Shown here in pieces: positions 34,686 through 44,268 of a stretch of 64,000 bases of DNA (position 1 is the stretch's first letter; each line of letters starts with the position of its first letter). Source of the DNA: Micrococcaceae bacterium RIT 802 (GTDB taxonomy: Bacteria > Actinomycetota > Actinomycetes > Actinomycetales > Micrococcaceae); contig JAFEMX010000012.1 of the NCBI GenBank assembly GCA_016892645.1, positions 62,001-126,000 on the forward strand. The letters are read 5' to 3'. The notes under the pieces are model-generated. The model made no database searches and was not told where the DNA came from. It was given only the letters and a program-made list of their open reading frames with translations. A program made the translations under genes and the position numbers.

Positions 34686-35657
34686 ATGAACCTGCGTTAC
34701 GCATCCCTGTCAGCGACCACAGTCGATCCATGGAGCGAGCTGACCAACCTGCTGGCCCGTGTGGACGGCACGGAGGAGTTCTACGGACCCGACGACCTGG
34801 CGGAGGAGCTGGAGGAACCGGGTTTCGATCCCACGCGTGACAGCGTCAGTGTCTGGGACGGCGACCTGATGGTTGGCTATGGGCAACTGCGGCTCGGCGA
34901 CGGCCTGCGTGACGGAGTGGCGAAGGCGTCCATTGGGGGCGGAGTGCATCCGGAATATCGTGGACGCGGCATGGGGCGGGAGATCATGGACCGGCTCGAG
35001 CCCCGTGCGCGTGAGCTCGCCGCAGAGAGGCATCCCGGTGTTCCGTTGACCGCCGATCTGTGGACCGGTTCGGCCGGATCAAGCGCCGAACGCCTGGCGG
35101 TAGCCAGGGGATACGCGCCCGTGCGCTACTTTTCCGACATGCGCGTAGATCTTCCCCTCACCGGCCCCGTCGAGGAGTCCCCCGCCGACCTGCCGGCCGG
35201 GCCACGTATCGAGGTCTTCACCAGCGGGCTCGGGGAAGCGGTACGCCGCGCCCACAACGAGGCCTTCGCCGACCATTGGGGCTCGGTCCCCCGCTCGGAG
35301 GAGCGCTGGGCAGACCAGCTCGCGTCGCGGAGTTTCCGTCCTGCACTGAGCCGGGTGGTCCTCAGTACGGACATGGGCCTGGCCCCGGAAGAACGGGTCG
35401 ATGCCTATGCCTTGTGTGGCGAGTGGGTTGACGGGGAGCTCTATGTCAGCCTCGTGGGAACGCGTCGGCGTGCGCGCCGTCGGGGGCTGGGCCTGGCACT
35501 GTTGGGGAGCATCGTGCGGGCGGCGTCCGACGCGGGATACCGAATGGTTGAACTCACCGTGGACTCGGAGAGCCCTACTGGCGCAGGACGGATCTACGAG
35601 CGGGCCGGGTTCACTCGGGTCCGCACAAGTTCGGTCTACCAACGACGACTGGCGTAG
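34686..35657 (+). CDS. Tandem GNAT-family N-acetyltransferase
   Basis: The 323-residue protein has two GNAT domains. The first has the acetyl-CoA loop VHPEYRGRGMGREIM; the second has VGTRRRARRRGLGLALLGSIVR and the C-terminal GFTRVRTSSVYQRRL. The double layout resembles mycothiol synthase MshD and related actinobacterial acyltransferases, but substrate residues cannot be judged here. ATG 34686 has GGGAGGA 5 bases upstream. It lies just past the second DnaA-box cluster. Confidence 0.85.
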   Translation: MNLRYASLSATTVDPWSELTNLLARVDGTEEFYGPDDLAEELEEPGFDPTRDSVSVWDGDLMVGYGQLRLGDGLRDGVAKASIGGGVHPEYRGRGMGREIMDRLEPRARELAAERHPGVPLTADLWTGSAGSSAERLAVARGYAPVRYFSDMRVDLPLTGPVEESPADLPAGPRIEVFTSGLGEAVRRAHNEAFADHWGSVPRSEERWADQLASRSFRPALSRVVLSTDMGLAPEERVDAYALCGEWVDGELYVSLVGTRRRARRRGLGLALLGSIVRAASDAGYRMVELTVDSESPTGAGRIYERAGFTRVRTSSVYQRRLA

Positions 35658-35663
35658 GGGACA

Positions 35664-36275
35664 TCAGGAGCCCGCGAGCAGCCCGCTGGCGATGAGCAGC
35701 ATGACGACGGCCACCAGACAGTCCAAGACGCGCCACGATGCTGGCCGGGCGAAGAATCCCGCGAGCATGCGGGCGCCGAAACCCAGCAATGGAAACCAGA
35801 GGAAACTGCCCAGCACTGCGCCGGTACCGAAAATCCATCGACCGGGATCGCCCTGCGCATTGGCGATGGTGCCGAGCAGGACCATGGTGTCCAGATAGAC
35901 GTGTGGATTCAACCAGGTCAAGGCGGCAGCGGTGCCCAGGGCGCCGGACCGTGATCCACCCACTGCACTGACAGCCATCAGCGCAGCCGGCCGAATGGCC
36001 CGTTTCAAGGCCAGGGCGGCGTAGACCAGGAGGAAGATGGCGCCGGCCCATCTGGCCACCACGAGCACCCACGGTGCGGTGGAGACCAGTGCCCCCACAC
36101 CGGCAACCCCGGCGAAGATGAGGACAGCATCGGAGAGCGCGCAAAGCACCACAACGCCGAGAACGTGCTCCCGTCGAATCCCCTGGCGCAGCACGAAGGC
36201 ATTCTGCGCGCCGATGGCAACGATGAGGGAGAGACCGGAACCGAGACCGGCCAGCAAGGGCGAGAAAATGGGCAC
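35664..36275 (-). CDS. argO: LysE/ArgO-type amino-acid exporter
   Basis: The 203-residue membrane protein has six TM segments and the family features LSLIVAIGAQNAFVLRQGIRREHV and TWLNPHVYLDT. LysE-type carriers export Lys or Arg. It is transcribed away from a LysG/ArgP-type regulator across 72 bases, the standard arrangement. Lys versus Arg cannot be told from sequence. Confidence 0.92.
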   Translation of the reverse strand: MPIFSPLLAGLGSGLSLIVAIGAQNAFVLRQGIRREHVLGVVVLCALSDAVLIFAGVAGVGALVSTAPWVLVVARWAGAIFLLVYAALALKRAIRPAALMAVSAVGGSRSGALGTAAALTWLNPHVYLDTMVLLGTIANAQGDPGRWIFGTGAVLGSFLWFPLLGFGARMLAGFFARPASWRVLDCLVAVVMLLIASGLLAGS

Positions 36276-36347
36276 GGATCCACGGTAGGCCGAATACGCA
36301 TCACCAGACCAGCTAAAGATCCTACGGCTACATTAGAATCCCTAATC

Positions 36348-37250
36348 ATGGACTTCCCCGCGGAACAGCTCCGGGCCTTTGCCGCCGTCATCGATGCCGG
36401 GACCTTCGACGCCGCAGCGGTGCGCTTGCACGTGACACCTTCCGCCGTGAGCCAGCGGATCAAGGCGCTCGAGGCACAGGTGGGGACCGTCGTCGTCCGA
36501 CGCAGCAAGCCGGTGGTCCCGACGGCTGCCGGCATGGTGCTGCTGCGGCTGGCCCGTCAAGTGGACCTGCTGGCAGCCGAGGCGGAAGCGGAACTTTCCG
36601 GGCGCGCTGCGGGAGGCCGGGGGCACCGGGCCGTGGTCCCGGTGGTCGTCAATGCGGATTCACTGGCGACCTGGTTCTCCTCGGTATTCGAGGACCTGGC
36701 CGGCGACGACGGGCTGGAGATCGAGATCCTGCGGGAAGACGAATCGGCCTCCGCCGAGCTGTTGCGCACCGGCCGCGCCATGGCCGCTGTGACAACCGAC
36801 GGCCGCGCCGTGCAGGGATGCACCACCCGGGCCCTGGGCACGCAACGATATGTCGCCATGGCCTCGCCGGCATTCGCCCACCGCTGGTTTGCCGACGACC
36901 CCATATCCGGGCTGGTGCTGGCACCCATGGTCAACTTCGACAGGGCCGATCACATGCAGCGTTCGCTGATCCGGGAGGTGGTCGGGTGTCGCGCCACCCC
37001 GCCCGCGCACCATGTTCCGGACTCGGCACAATTCGTCCGCGCGGTGGCGGCGGGACTTGGGTGGGGGATGGTCCCCATCGCGCAAAATCCGGGGAACGGA
37101 GCCCTGGTGGCGCTGGACGCCGGTTGGACGCGGGATGTCAGGCTCTACTGGCAGCGCTGGAAGCTGGATTCACCGGCACTGGCACGTGTGAGCGCGGCCG
37201 TGCTGAACGCGGCGTGGAAGTGCGGGTCCCTCGAGGACGTCGATCTGTGA
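36348..37250 (+). CDS. lysG: LysR-type regulator, LysG/ArgP group
   Basis: The 300-residue regulator has an N-terminal HTH (AEQLRAFAAVIDAGTFDAAAVRLHVTPSAVSQRIKALEAQVG) and a C-terminal ligand domain (YVAMASPAFAHRWF, then AQFVRAVAAGLGWGMVP). LysG/ArgP proteins sense basic amino acids and activate the divergent exporter. ATG 36348 sits 72 bases from the argO start, so the operator must lie in that gap. Confidence 0.92.
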   Translation: MDFPAEQLRAFAAVIDAGTFDAAAVRLHVTPSAVSQRIKALEAQVGTVVVRRSKPVVPTAAGMVLLRLARQVDLLAAEAEAELSGRAAGGRGHRAVVPVVVNADSLATWFSSVFEDLAGDDGLEIEILREDESASAELLRTGRAMAAVTTDGRAVQGCTTRALGTQRYVAMASPAFAHRWFADDPISGLVLAPMVNFDRADHMQRSLIREVVGCRATPPAHHVPDSAQFVRAVAAGLGWGMVPIAQNPGNGALVALDAGWTRDVRLYWQRWKLDSPALARVSAAVLNAAWKCGSLEDVDL

Positions 37251-37269
37251 CTCGCTGGTGGAACCACTG

Positions 37270-37761
37270 CTAGCCACGCGGGATCGGCGGGCCGAGGATC
37301 AGCAGGACCGTGAACACCACGGCGATGGCGATCAGGGCGACAACGGCCGCGGGGATGGGATGGCGCAGGCACCATGCCTGGACCACCTCGATGAAACCGT
37401 GGGGCTCATCGCCGCCGGCTGCCAGTCGCCACCCGCCATCCAGAAGACCCGCTCGCGCCGTCGAGCGCTCAAAGGGAACCGTGCAGAACGGGACGATCGA
37501 CGAGGCGAGACCCAGTGCGCCGCGGCCGAAACTCCACCGTTGATTCACCCATACGAAGCAGGTCACCACGCAATAACAGAGGAACGTCAGGCCGTGTATG
37601 GAGCCAAACACTGGGACGAATGCGTCGCTGACGTGGCTGTATTTCAGCGCCATTCCCAAGATCAGCAGGCCCCAGGTGAACATCTCCGCGGTGGCGAGGA
37701 AGCCGTAGAGCCGCTTGGGCGCCAGACCGGTGTCGGTCCGGGGAGCAGTGGTGGATGGCAT
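37270..37761 (-). CDS. DUF3817 membrane protein
   Basis: The 163-residue protein has a short Thr/Pro N-terminus, then the DUF3817 core (KRLYGFLATAEMFTWGLLILGMALKY, GSIHGLTFLCYCVVTCFVWVNQRW). A last TM segment (PAAVVALIAIAVVFTVLLIL) follows a hydrophilic insert. The ATG is preceded by AAAGGA. The function of the family is unknown. Confidence 0.85.
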   Translation of the reverse strand: MPSTTAPRTDTGLAPKRLYGFLATAEMFTWGLLILGMALKYSHVSDAFVPVFGSIHGLTFLCYCVVTCFVWVNQRWSFGRGALGLASSIVPFCTVPFERSTARAGLLDGGWRLAAGGDEPHGFIEVVQAWCLRHPIPAAVVALIAIAVVFTVLLILGPPIPRG

Positions 37762-37853
37762 GGTGTCCTTTCGTCTCATACCAGCATGTCACGTTCCGGG
37801 TGGGTGGTGGTTCAGATGTGCTAACCTGCCCGGGCAGGAGCGCACCGCTCCGA

Positions 37854-37893
37854 CCGGACGAGGGAGCCGTACCCGGACTGCGACAAGACGGCC
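37854..37893 (+). promoter_or_regulatory. Guanidine-III riboswitch (ykkC-III)
   Basis: The leader reads CCGGACGAGG, then GCCGTACCCGG, then GACAAGACGGCC, which matches the conserved core of the guanidine-III class including its pseudoknot partners. It ends about 24 bases before the ATG of an SMR exporter, with GGAAGGA between, so guanidine binding would expose the ribosome-binding site. Confidence 0.88.
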
Positions 37894-37917
37894 ACCGGAA
37901 GGAATCGGTGATCGGCC

Positions 37918-38232
37918 ATGGCATGGGTGGTACTCGTTGTCTCGGGGATGTTCGAAGCGGTGTGGGCCATCGCCCTGGGGAAGACCGAGGGGTTTTCCAA
38001 GCTGGCGCCCACCATCGTCTTCGCCGCCGGCCTCATCGTGAGCATGGCCGGCTTGGCATATGCGATGAAAGACATATCTACGGGGACGGCCTATGCCGTC
38101 TGGGTCGGCATCGGTGCATCCCTGACGGTCATCTACGGGATGGCCGTGGACGGGGATTCGATCAGCTGGGCAAAGATCCTGCTGCTGACGCTGCTGGTCG
38201 GTTGCGTCGTTGGCCTGAAATTCGTGGAGTAG
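37918..38232 (+). CDS. gdx: SMR-family guanidinium exporter (Gdx/SugE type)
   Basis: The 104-residue protein has four TM helices and the conserved membrane Glu in VSGMFEAVWAIALGKTEGFSK, then TGTAYAVWVGIGASLTVIYG. Gdx proteins form antiparallel dimers that exchange guanidinium for protons. The riboswitch directly upstream supports guanidinium as substrate. It is a single gene, not an SMR pair, so a homodimer is expected. Confidence 0.92.
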   Translation: MAWVVLVVSGMFEAVWAIALGKTEGFSKLAPTIVFAAGLIVSMAGLAYAMKDISTGTAYAVWVGIGASLTVIYGMAVDGDSISWAKILLLTLLVGCVVGLKFVE

Positions 38233-38235
38233 CCG

Positions 38236-38487
38236 TCAGCGCCAGCGGGTCGTCATGAAGAAGCCGACCATGGCAACCCCGAACCCGATGACGATGTTCC
38301 ATCCTCCCGCGGCAGCGATCGGGAGCAGGGCCTGGGAAATGTAGTAGGTGATGATCCACAACAGACCCAGGATCATCAGCCCGAACATCACGGGCTTGTA
38401 CCAGACCGGAAGCGGCTTGACGGCGCCGTACTTGTTGGCGGCTTCCGACGCCTTACGGGCCTTGCGGCGGGTCCTCGACTCGGGCAC
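38236..38487 (-). CDS. crgA: Cell division protein CrgA
   Basis: The 83-residue protein has a basic N-terminus (PESRTRRKARKASEAANKYGAVKPLPVWYKPVM) and two TM helices (LMILGLLWIITYYIS and WNIVIGFGVAMVGFFMTTRW). CrgA links FtsZ, FtsI and other division proteins in Actinobacteria. The GTG start is preceded by CAGGAG. It is convergent with gdx, with three bases between the stops. Confidence 0.93.
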   Translation of the reverse strand: MPESRTRRKARKASEAANKYGAVKPLPVWYKPVMFGLMILGLLWIITYYISQALLPIAAAGGWNIVIGFGVAMVGFFMTTRWR

Positions 38488-38623
38488 TACTTCTCCTGAC
38501 CTCATGCGGGTCACACGCGTTTGGTGCCGAACCCGGGCGATACTCTGATGGCTGGGAGCCGACACCGTGGTGCCCACGGCTTCCCCGTCCCGTCATTCTA
38601 CCGGTATCACGTCAGGAGGCCCT

Positions 38624-39418
38624 GTGGGTTCCGCAAGCACCTCCTGCCGCCGACTACCTCGACGCCGCGGCCGCCTGGCAGCCCTGGCCGGTGGCCTCGG
38701 GGAAGTGGCGATCACGCTGGGGGTGGTGCTGCTGCTTTTCGTCGCCTGGCAGTTGTGGTGGACGAACATCGACGCCGATCGGACCCAAGCCGAGCTCGCC
38801 CATCGGACGATCCAGCACTTCCCCGGAGCCGACGCCCGAACGGAGGGCAACGCGGTGACTGCCCTGAAGGCATCGGAGCGGGACCGGGAAAGGTTCGGGA
38901 CCCCACCGCCGGCCAGCCTCCACGGGGCCCAGACCTTCGGGATGCTTTACGTCCCGCGCTTTGGCGAGGACTATGGGCGGCCGATCTCCGAAGGGGTCGG
39001 CAGCGACGTGCTCGATCACCTGGGCATCGGTCACTACCCCCGGACGCAGCTTCCGGGCGAAGCCGGGAATTTCGCGGTGGCGGCACATCGGCAGACGCAC
39101 GGGCAGGTGTTCTGGAACATCGACAAACTCGTGGAGGGGGATTTCCTCTACGTCCAGACAAGGGAGGGGTATTACACGTACCGCTACCGCGATACCGAGG
39201 TCGTCGATCCGTCCGCCAGCAGCGTCCTGCTCCCGGTCCCCCACCAGCCGGGCCGGCGGGCATCGACGTCACTGCTGACGATGACCAGCTGCGACCCGCC
39301 ATTCACCACGCGGATGCGCATCGTCGCCTATGCCGAGCTCGAATCCTGGCGACCGCCAAGCGCCGGCCCACCGGCGCCGATTGCCGAGACCGTCACCCGG
39401 GTCTCCGGGGCAGGGTGA
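38624..39418 (+). CDS. srtE: Class E sortase
   Basis: The 264-residue transpeptidase has an N-terminal TM anchor (VAITLGVVLLLFVAWQLWW) and catalytic His in AVAAHRQTHGQVF, Cys in LTMTSCDPPF and Arg in TRMRIVAYAEL. Class E sortases attach LAxTG-type proteins to the wall. GTG 38624 with AGGAGG upstream is preferred to ATG-like starts further up. No sortase substrate gene is seen nearby. Confidence 0.9.
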   Translation: MGSASTSCRRLPRRRGRLAALAGGLGEVAITLGVVLLLFVAWQLWWTNIDADRTQAELAHRTIQHFPGADARTEGNAVTALKASERDRERFGTPPPASLHGAQTFGMLYVPRFGEDYGRPISEGVGSDVLDHLGIGHYPRTQLPGEAGNFAVAAHRQTHGQVFWNIDKLVEGDFLYVQTREGYYTYRYRDTEVVDPSASSVLLPVPHQPGRRASTSLLTMTSCDPPFTTRMRIVAYAELESWRPPSAGPPAPIAETVTRVSGAG

Positions 39419-39474
39419 GCCCCGTCGTCGTGCCCCGCCCCACCGACCATTTCCTCCACTGAAGGAGCCGCATC

Positions 39475-39639
39475 GTGTACGCATGGCTGTTCGGCAAGCT
39501 GCCCGGGCCGTTCTGGGTCCGCCTGCTGATTTCCGCATTGCTGGTCGTGCTCGTCATACTGGTGCTGATGGAATACGTGTTCCCCTGGGCCAGTCAGTAC
39601 AGCCCGTGGGCCGAATCGACGATTGGTCTGGTGCAGTAG
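39475..39639 (+). CDS. Small single-pass membrane protein (54 aa)
   Basis: A GTG start with GAAGGAG upstream opens a frame reading YAWLFGKLPGPFWVRLLISA, then a hydrophobic helix (LLVVLVILVLMEYVFPW) and a polar end. It lies between srtE and pabA with short spacing on the same strand, so it is probably co-transcribed. Similar small proteins occupy this place in other Actinobacteria. Function unknown. Confidence 0.75.
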   Translation: MYAWLFGKLPGPFWVRLLISALLVVLVILVLMEYVFPWASQYSPWAESTIGLVQ

Positions 39640-39641
39640 AA

Positions 39642-40286
39642 ATGGCCGTCCCCACGCGGATCCTGGTAATCGACAACTACGACAGCTTCGTCTATACGCT
39701 GGTCGGCTACCTGCGCGAGCTCGGGGCCGAGACCACCGTCGTCCGCAACGACGATGTGAGCCTCGAGGAGGCCACCGAACTCGCCGCGGCACGCGACGGT
39801 GTCCTGGTCTCCCCCGGGCCCGGAACCCCCGGTGAATCCGGTGTCTGCATCGATCTGATCCGCTGGTGCGGCCAACAGTCCATGCCCATGCTGGGCGTCT
39901 GCCTGGGACACCAGGCACTGGCGGAGGCCTATGGCGGGGTCGTCACCCATGCCGAGGAGCTGATGCACGGGAAGACCTCGCTAGTCCACCATGGCTCGCA
40001 TCCGTTGTTCCACGACATCGACAACCCGTTCACGGCGACCCGCTACCACTCGTTGGCGGCCGTCCGCTCCTCGATCCCCGACGAACTGGAAGTCATCGCC
40101 GAAACGGAGGACGGCGTCGTCATGGGCCTGGCCCACCGCGAGGCTCCCCTATGGGGGGTGCAGTTCCACCCGGAGTCGGTCCTCACCGAAGCCGGGTACC
40201 ACATGCTCGGCAACTGGCTCGAGTCCCTCGGTCTCGCCGGTGCCGCCGTCCGGGCCGCCACGCTCAGCCCGCTGATCAGCGACTGA
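39642..40286 (+). CDS. pabA: Anthranilate/aminodeoxychorismate synthase glutamine amidotransferase
   Basis: The 214-residue class I amidotransferase has ILVIDNYDSFVYTLVGYL, the oxyanion region VLVSPGPGTPGESG, the nucleophile Cys in MLGVCLGHQALAEAYGG and His/Glu in GVQFHPESVLTEAG. It supplies ammonia to PabB or TrpE. The position near pknB, away from trp genes, favours PabA in folate synthesis, as annotated in relatives. The ATG is two bases after the small membrane gene. Confidence 0.9.
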   Translation: MAVPTRILVIDNYDSFVYTLVGYLRELGAETTVVRNDDVSLEEATELAAARDGVLVSPGPGTPGESGVCIDLIRWCGQQSMPMLGVCLGHQALAEAYGGVVTHAEELMHGKTSLVHHGSHPLFHDIDNPFTATRYHSLAAVRSSIPDELEVIAETEDGVVMGLAHREAPLWGVQFHPESVLTEAGYHMLGNWLESLGLAGAAVRAATLSPLISD

Positions 40287-40304
40287 GCGCGGACCGCGTC
40301 CTCT

Positions 40305-42380
40305 CTACTTCGATGGCTTGCCCGGGTCCGTCGGACGGCCACGCTCGGCGCCGTTGCCGCGGTTGGACGGAATCGCCGCCTTCGATGATTTCGAGGGGCC
40401 GTCCGAGGGCTGGGTCGAGTCCGAGGCGTCGGACGACGGGTCGGCCGAGGGGGAACCGGATCCATCCGAGGGGGATGGCGACTCGGGGGGCTCCTCCACC
40501 ACCGTGATGGTCACGGTGCCGCCTTGGTCGATGTCCTGGCCGGCCTCCGGTACCTGCTGGGTGATGGTCCCGGGGTCGAGCACGGTGTTCTGCTCCGTTT
40601 CAACGGACAGGTTCAGTCCCACCGCCTTGTCGGCCAGGACCTCACGGGCCTTGTCCTCGGTCAGGTCCATGAGCGACGGGACCGTGACCTTGCCGGTGGA
40701 GATCGTCAGGTCGACGGAACTGCCGGCCTTGACCTTTTCGCCCAGCTGCGGGTTGGTCCCGATGAGGCTGCCCAGCTCCACGGTCGCGGTGTTCTCGCGC
40801 TTGACGTCGTTCGAGACCTGCAGGCCCAGGGCGTCGAGGGTGCTGCGCACCGTGGCCTCGGACTGCCCGGCCAGGTCCTTGGGCAACGTCACCTGTTCGG
40901 GGCCCCTGGAAACGAGGAGGTGGACCTCCGACTGCTGGCGTGCCTGGGAACCGGCCTTCGGGTCGGTGCCCACGACGGTACCTGCCTCGACCTTGGGGTC
41001 GTAGACCTCCTCGGTAATGGGGATCAAATTGGACCCGTAGATCTGGTTCTGCGCGGCGGTCAGCGACAAGTTGGCGACGTCGGGGACGGCGACGGTGGCG
41101 TTTCGTTCCTGTTCCTGCTGGCTCCAGTTCCAGAAGAACCAGGCACCAGCGGCCAGCACCACGACTGCCAGGATCGAGAAGACGGTGAACCAGGCCCGGC
41201 GTCGGGAGGTGCGGTAGCGTTCGGCGTCTTCGTCGGTGGTCCGCCGGCCGGACTGGTCATCGAACAGGGACGATTCGGTGTGCGGGTCCCTGATGGCCGG
41301 CTGGATCCCCGTGCCCTGATCTGCGCCACCGACGGCGGCCATGGCCGCGGTGTGGCCCCCATCGTCCTCCGCACCGCCGCCTGCGGCTCCCTGTGCGGCG
41401 TCCGAGGACGTCGCGGCGGCACCGGTGGCCAGGGCACGGGTGGGCGTATCGGTCGTCAGCATGGCCTGGGTCGACATCGGCATCACGGCGAGGGCCTCGG
41501 TGGCGTCCCCGCGGTCCTGCGGTATGGGACGGTCGTCCTGTGCGGCCTTCAGGGCGACGGCGAATGCTGCGGCGTCCTGGTACCGGTCCTCCCGGTCCTT
41601 GGCCAATGAGGTAGCGATGACCTCGTCGATCTTCGGACCAAGCTCGGCGTTGTGGGCACTGGGGGCTGCGGCCTCCTCGCTCACGTGCTGGTAGGCGACG
41701 GAAACGGGGCTGTCCCCGGTGAAGGGCGGGCGGCCGGTCAACAGCTCGTAGAGCAGGCAGCCTGCCGAATACAGGTCGCTGCGGGCGTCAACTGTCTCGC
41801 CCCGGGCCTGCTCGGGGGAGAAATACTGTGCCGTGCCGACGACCGCCTGCGTCTGTGTCATGGTCGCCGCGGAATCGGCCAGGGCACGCGCGATGCCGAA
41901 GTCCATGACCTTGACGTCGTCGTCGCCGGTGACCATCACGTTGGAGGGTTTGATGTCCCGGTGCACGATGCCCTTGCGGTGGCTGTATTGCAGTGCTGCC
42001 AGCACGCCCAGGGTGTACCTGACGGACGACTCGGCGGTCAGTTCCCCGGCCTTGAGGAGGTCTCGTAGTGTCTTGCCCTTGACGTACTCCATGACGATGT
42101 ACGGGACCTTCACCTCGTGGTCGGCCGCCCCCTCGACCTCCTCCTCCCCGGTGTCGTAGACGGCGACGATCGAGGGGTGGTTCAGACCGGCAACGGCCTG
42201 GGCTTCGCGACGGAAGCGGGTCTGGAAAACCGGGTCACGCGCCAGGTCACGACGCAGGAGCTTGATCGCGACCTCACGGCCGAGCCTGATGTCCCGGGCA
42301 TGGTAAACATCCGCCATGCCGCCGCGGCCGATGAGGTCGCCGACATCGTAGCGGGAGTTCAGGATTCGGGATTCAGTCAC
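40305..42380 (-). CDS. pknB: Serine/threonine kinase PknB with PASTA repeats
   Basis: The 691-residue membrane kinase has an N-terminal kinase domain: LIGRGGMADVYHARD glycine loop, VAIKLL lysine, HRDIKPSNVMV catalytic loop, MDFGIA, and an activation loop with TQTQAVVGTAQYFSPEQA. A single TM helix (FTVFSILAVVVLAAGAWFFW) precedes three extracellular PASTA domains (from VAVPDVANLS, VTLPKDLAGQ and VTVPSLMDLT). A Ser/Pro-rich tail follows. PASTA domains sense muropeptides or lipid II, and the kinase controls growth and division. The gene is last in the fhaA-pknB operon. Confidence 0.95.
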   Translation of the reverse strand: MTESRILNSRYDVGDLIGRGGMADVYHARDIRLGREVAIKLLRRDLARDPVFQTRFRREAQAVAGLNHPSIVAVYDTGEEEVEGAADHEVKVPYIVMEYVKGKTLRDLLKAGELTAESSVRYTLGVLAALQYSHRKGIVHRDIKPSNVMVTGDDDVKVMDFGIARALADSAATMTQTQAVVGTAQYFSPEQARGETVDARSDLYSAGCLLYELLTGRPPFTGDSPVSVAYQHVSEEAAAPSAHNAELGPKIDEVIATSLAKDREDRYQDAAAFAVALKAAQDDRPIPQDRGDATEALAVMPMSTQAMLTTDTPTRALATGAAATSSDAAQGAAGGGAEDDGGHTAAMAAVGGADQGTGIQPAIRDPHTESSLFDDQSGRRTTDEDAERYRTSRRRAWFTVFSILAVVVLAAGAWFFWNWSQQEQERNATVAVPDVANLSLTAAQNQIYGSNLIPITEEVYDPKVEAGTVVGTDPKAGSQARQQSEVHLLVSRGPEQVTLPKDLAGQSEATVRSTLDALGLQVSNDVKRENTATVELGSLIGTNPQLGEKVKAGSSVDLTISTGKVTVPSLMDLTEDKAREVLADKAVGLNLSVETEQNTVLDPGTITQQVPEAGQDIDQGGTVTITVVEEPPESPSPSDGSGSPSADPSSDASDSTQPSDGPSKSSKAAIPSNRGNGAERGRPTDPGKPSK

Positions 42381-42426
42381 GTGTTTCCTCTGCGCACCCT
42401 AGGGGTGGACTTGCGGGTGTTGTCGA

Positions 42427-44268
42427 TTAGGGAGTGGATTTCGCTGCGTCGCCCGCAGCATCGGGGCTGGCTGTCGTCGGCAGCGGAGCGGATTCCTTCG
42501 ACGTCTGGGCTGGGCTGGACTTGGTTGGCGTGTCCTCCGGCGTCGTCGAAGAGGAACTCGATGATGCGCTGCTGGACGCCGCGCTGCTCGACTCCGGGCT
42601 GGAGCTCGGCGACGGGGCGATGGCGTAGGTGAGCCGGACGACGTCGCCCCGGTTCAAGGTACCGGTTGGCTCGATCCGGATGACCGTGTTCTCCGGCTTG
42701 TCGCTCTCGGCTCCCTCCACGGAGACCTTGAGCCCCTTGGCGAGCAACGCAGCCCGCGCCTGCTCGAGCTGCTTGCCCAGGTATTCGTTGGCATTGACTT
42801 CGACCGTTTGCGCGGACGAGGATGCGGGCGCGCTGGTCCGGGTGGACACGGCGCTTGACGACGGGGCTTCCGAACTGGACGACGACGACGAGGACGCCGA
42901 AGTGGACGCCGACGAGGAAGAGGACTGGCTGGCCGGTGCTTCGTTCCCGGCATCGTCGCCGGTGAACAGCGGGACCAACCACACGGCCAGGAGGGCGAGG
43001 ACCACGAGGATGAGCAACGCGATCAACGGCCACTTCCACGGGCTGCCGCCCGACTGGCGCGGCGGCCTGCCGCCTCCGCCGGAGCCGCCGGCGGCACCGG
43101 CGGAGGCATCGTCGTCGGGGTCCCAGTCCTTGCTGGCGCCGAGGACCGAGTTGAAATCGTCCCCCCGGCCGCCCGCCGCGGCAGCGCCGGCACCGGCACC
43201 GGCGGCAGCGGCGCCCTGCACCGTGGTGGAGGGCCCGTCGTCGTATTCCCGGCTGGCGTGGGGGCCACTGGAGGTCGGCTCGCCCACGGCGGGCAGGGCG
43301 CTGGTGCTGGGTTCTGCCGGACCGGTGGCCGCCGTCCGCGGGTTGGCCCGGGTGGGGGTGTCGCCCATCGGCACGGCCTGGGTGGCATCTCCGGAATCGG
43401 TGCCCAGGAAGGGGATGATGCCGGGGACTGCAGCGCGCGCAGCGTCGATGTTGCCCGCGCGGATGGCGTCGGCGGCTTCCGCGAGTTTCGTGGCCGTTGC
43501 GGGGCGGTCTGCGGGGTCCTTGGCGAGCATGGACATGATCAGCGCGCGGTGGTTCGCGGGGATGGACTCGTCCAACGGCGGCGGGTTGTCGTTGACCTGG
43601 GCCAACGCGATCGCGATCTGCGATTCACCGGTGAACGGCCGGCGACCGGCCAGGCATTCGTAGCCGATGACGCCCAGCGAGTAGATGTCGGAGGAACCGG
43701 TCGCCTGCTGTCCGGTCGCCTGTTCCGGCGCCAGGTACTGGGCGGTTCCCATGACCTGGCCGGTGGCGGTCAACGGCACTTGGTCGGCGATGCGTGCGAT
43801 GCCGAAATCGGTGATCTTCACCCGGCCGTCCGGCAGGATCAGGAGGTTTCCCGGCTTCACGTCGCGGTGGACCAGCCCTTGGGCGTGCGCGGCCGCGAGG
43901 GCACGCGCCGTCTGGGCGATGATCGACATCGTCCGGTCCGGTGCCATGACCTTCTCGCGTTCGATGATCGCCGAGAGCGGCTGGCCGGGGACGAGCTCCA
44001 TCACCAGGTAGGCGGAACCGCCCTCCTCGCCGTAGTCGAACACGTTGGCGATGCCATTGTGGTTCAGCAGGGCCGTGTGGCGTGCCTCGGCGCGGAAACG
44101 CTGCAGGAACCCCGGGTCCCCGGTGTATTCCTCCTTGAGGATCTTGATGGCCACGATGCGGCCGAGGATCTGGTCGCGTGCCTTCCAGACCTCCCCCATG
44201 CCGCCGATGGCTATCCGATCGGTCAACTGGAACCGACCGCCCAGGGTGATACCCGATGTAGGCCTCAC
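42427..44268 (-). CDS. pknA: Serine/threonine kinase PknA
   Basis: The 613-residue kinase has [49 protein letters not shown] and [20 protein letters not shown] Gly/Ala/Pro-rich juxtamembrane region and one TM helix ([23 protein letters not shown]) follow. The extracellular Ser-rich stretch leads to one PASTA-like domain ([20 protein letters not shown]). Mycobacterial PknA lacks PASTA, but Micrococcales members often have one. The GTG overlaps the pbpA stop as GTGA. Confidence 0.93.
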   Translation of the reverse strand: MRPTSGITLGGRFQLTDRIAIGGMGEVWKARDQILGRIVAIKILKEEYTGDPGFLQRFRAEARHTALLNHNGIANVFDYGEEGGSAYLVMELVPGQPLSAIIEREKVMAPDRTMSIIAQTARALAAAHAQGLVHRDVKPGNLLILPDGRVKITDFGIARIADQVPLTATGQVMGTAQYLAPEQATGQQATGSSDIYSLGVIGYECLAGRRPFTGESQIAIALAQVNDNPPPLDESIPANHRALIMSMLAKDPADRPATATKLAEAADAIRAGNIDAARAAVPGIIPFLGTDSGDATQAVPMGDTPTRANPRTAATGPAEPSTSALPAVGEPTSSGPHASREYDDGPSTTVQGAAAAGAGAGAAAAGGRGDDFNSVLGASKDWDPDDDASAGAAGGSGGGGRPPRQSGGSPWKWPLIALLILVVLALLAVWLVPLFTGDDAGNEAPASQSSSSSASTSASSSSSSSSEAPSSSAVSTRTSAPASSSAQTVEVNANEYLGKQLEQARAALLAKGLKVSVEGAESDKPENTVIRIEPTGTLNRGDVVRLTYAIAPSPSSSPESSSAASSSASSSSSSTTPEDTPTKSSPAQTSKESAPLPTTASPDAAGDAAKSTP

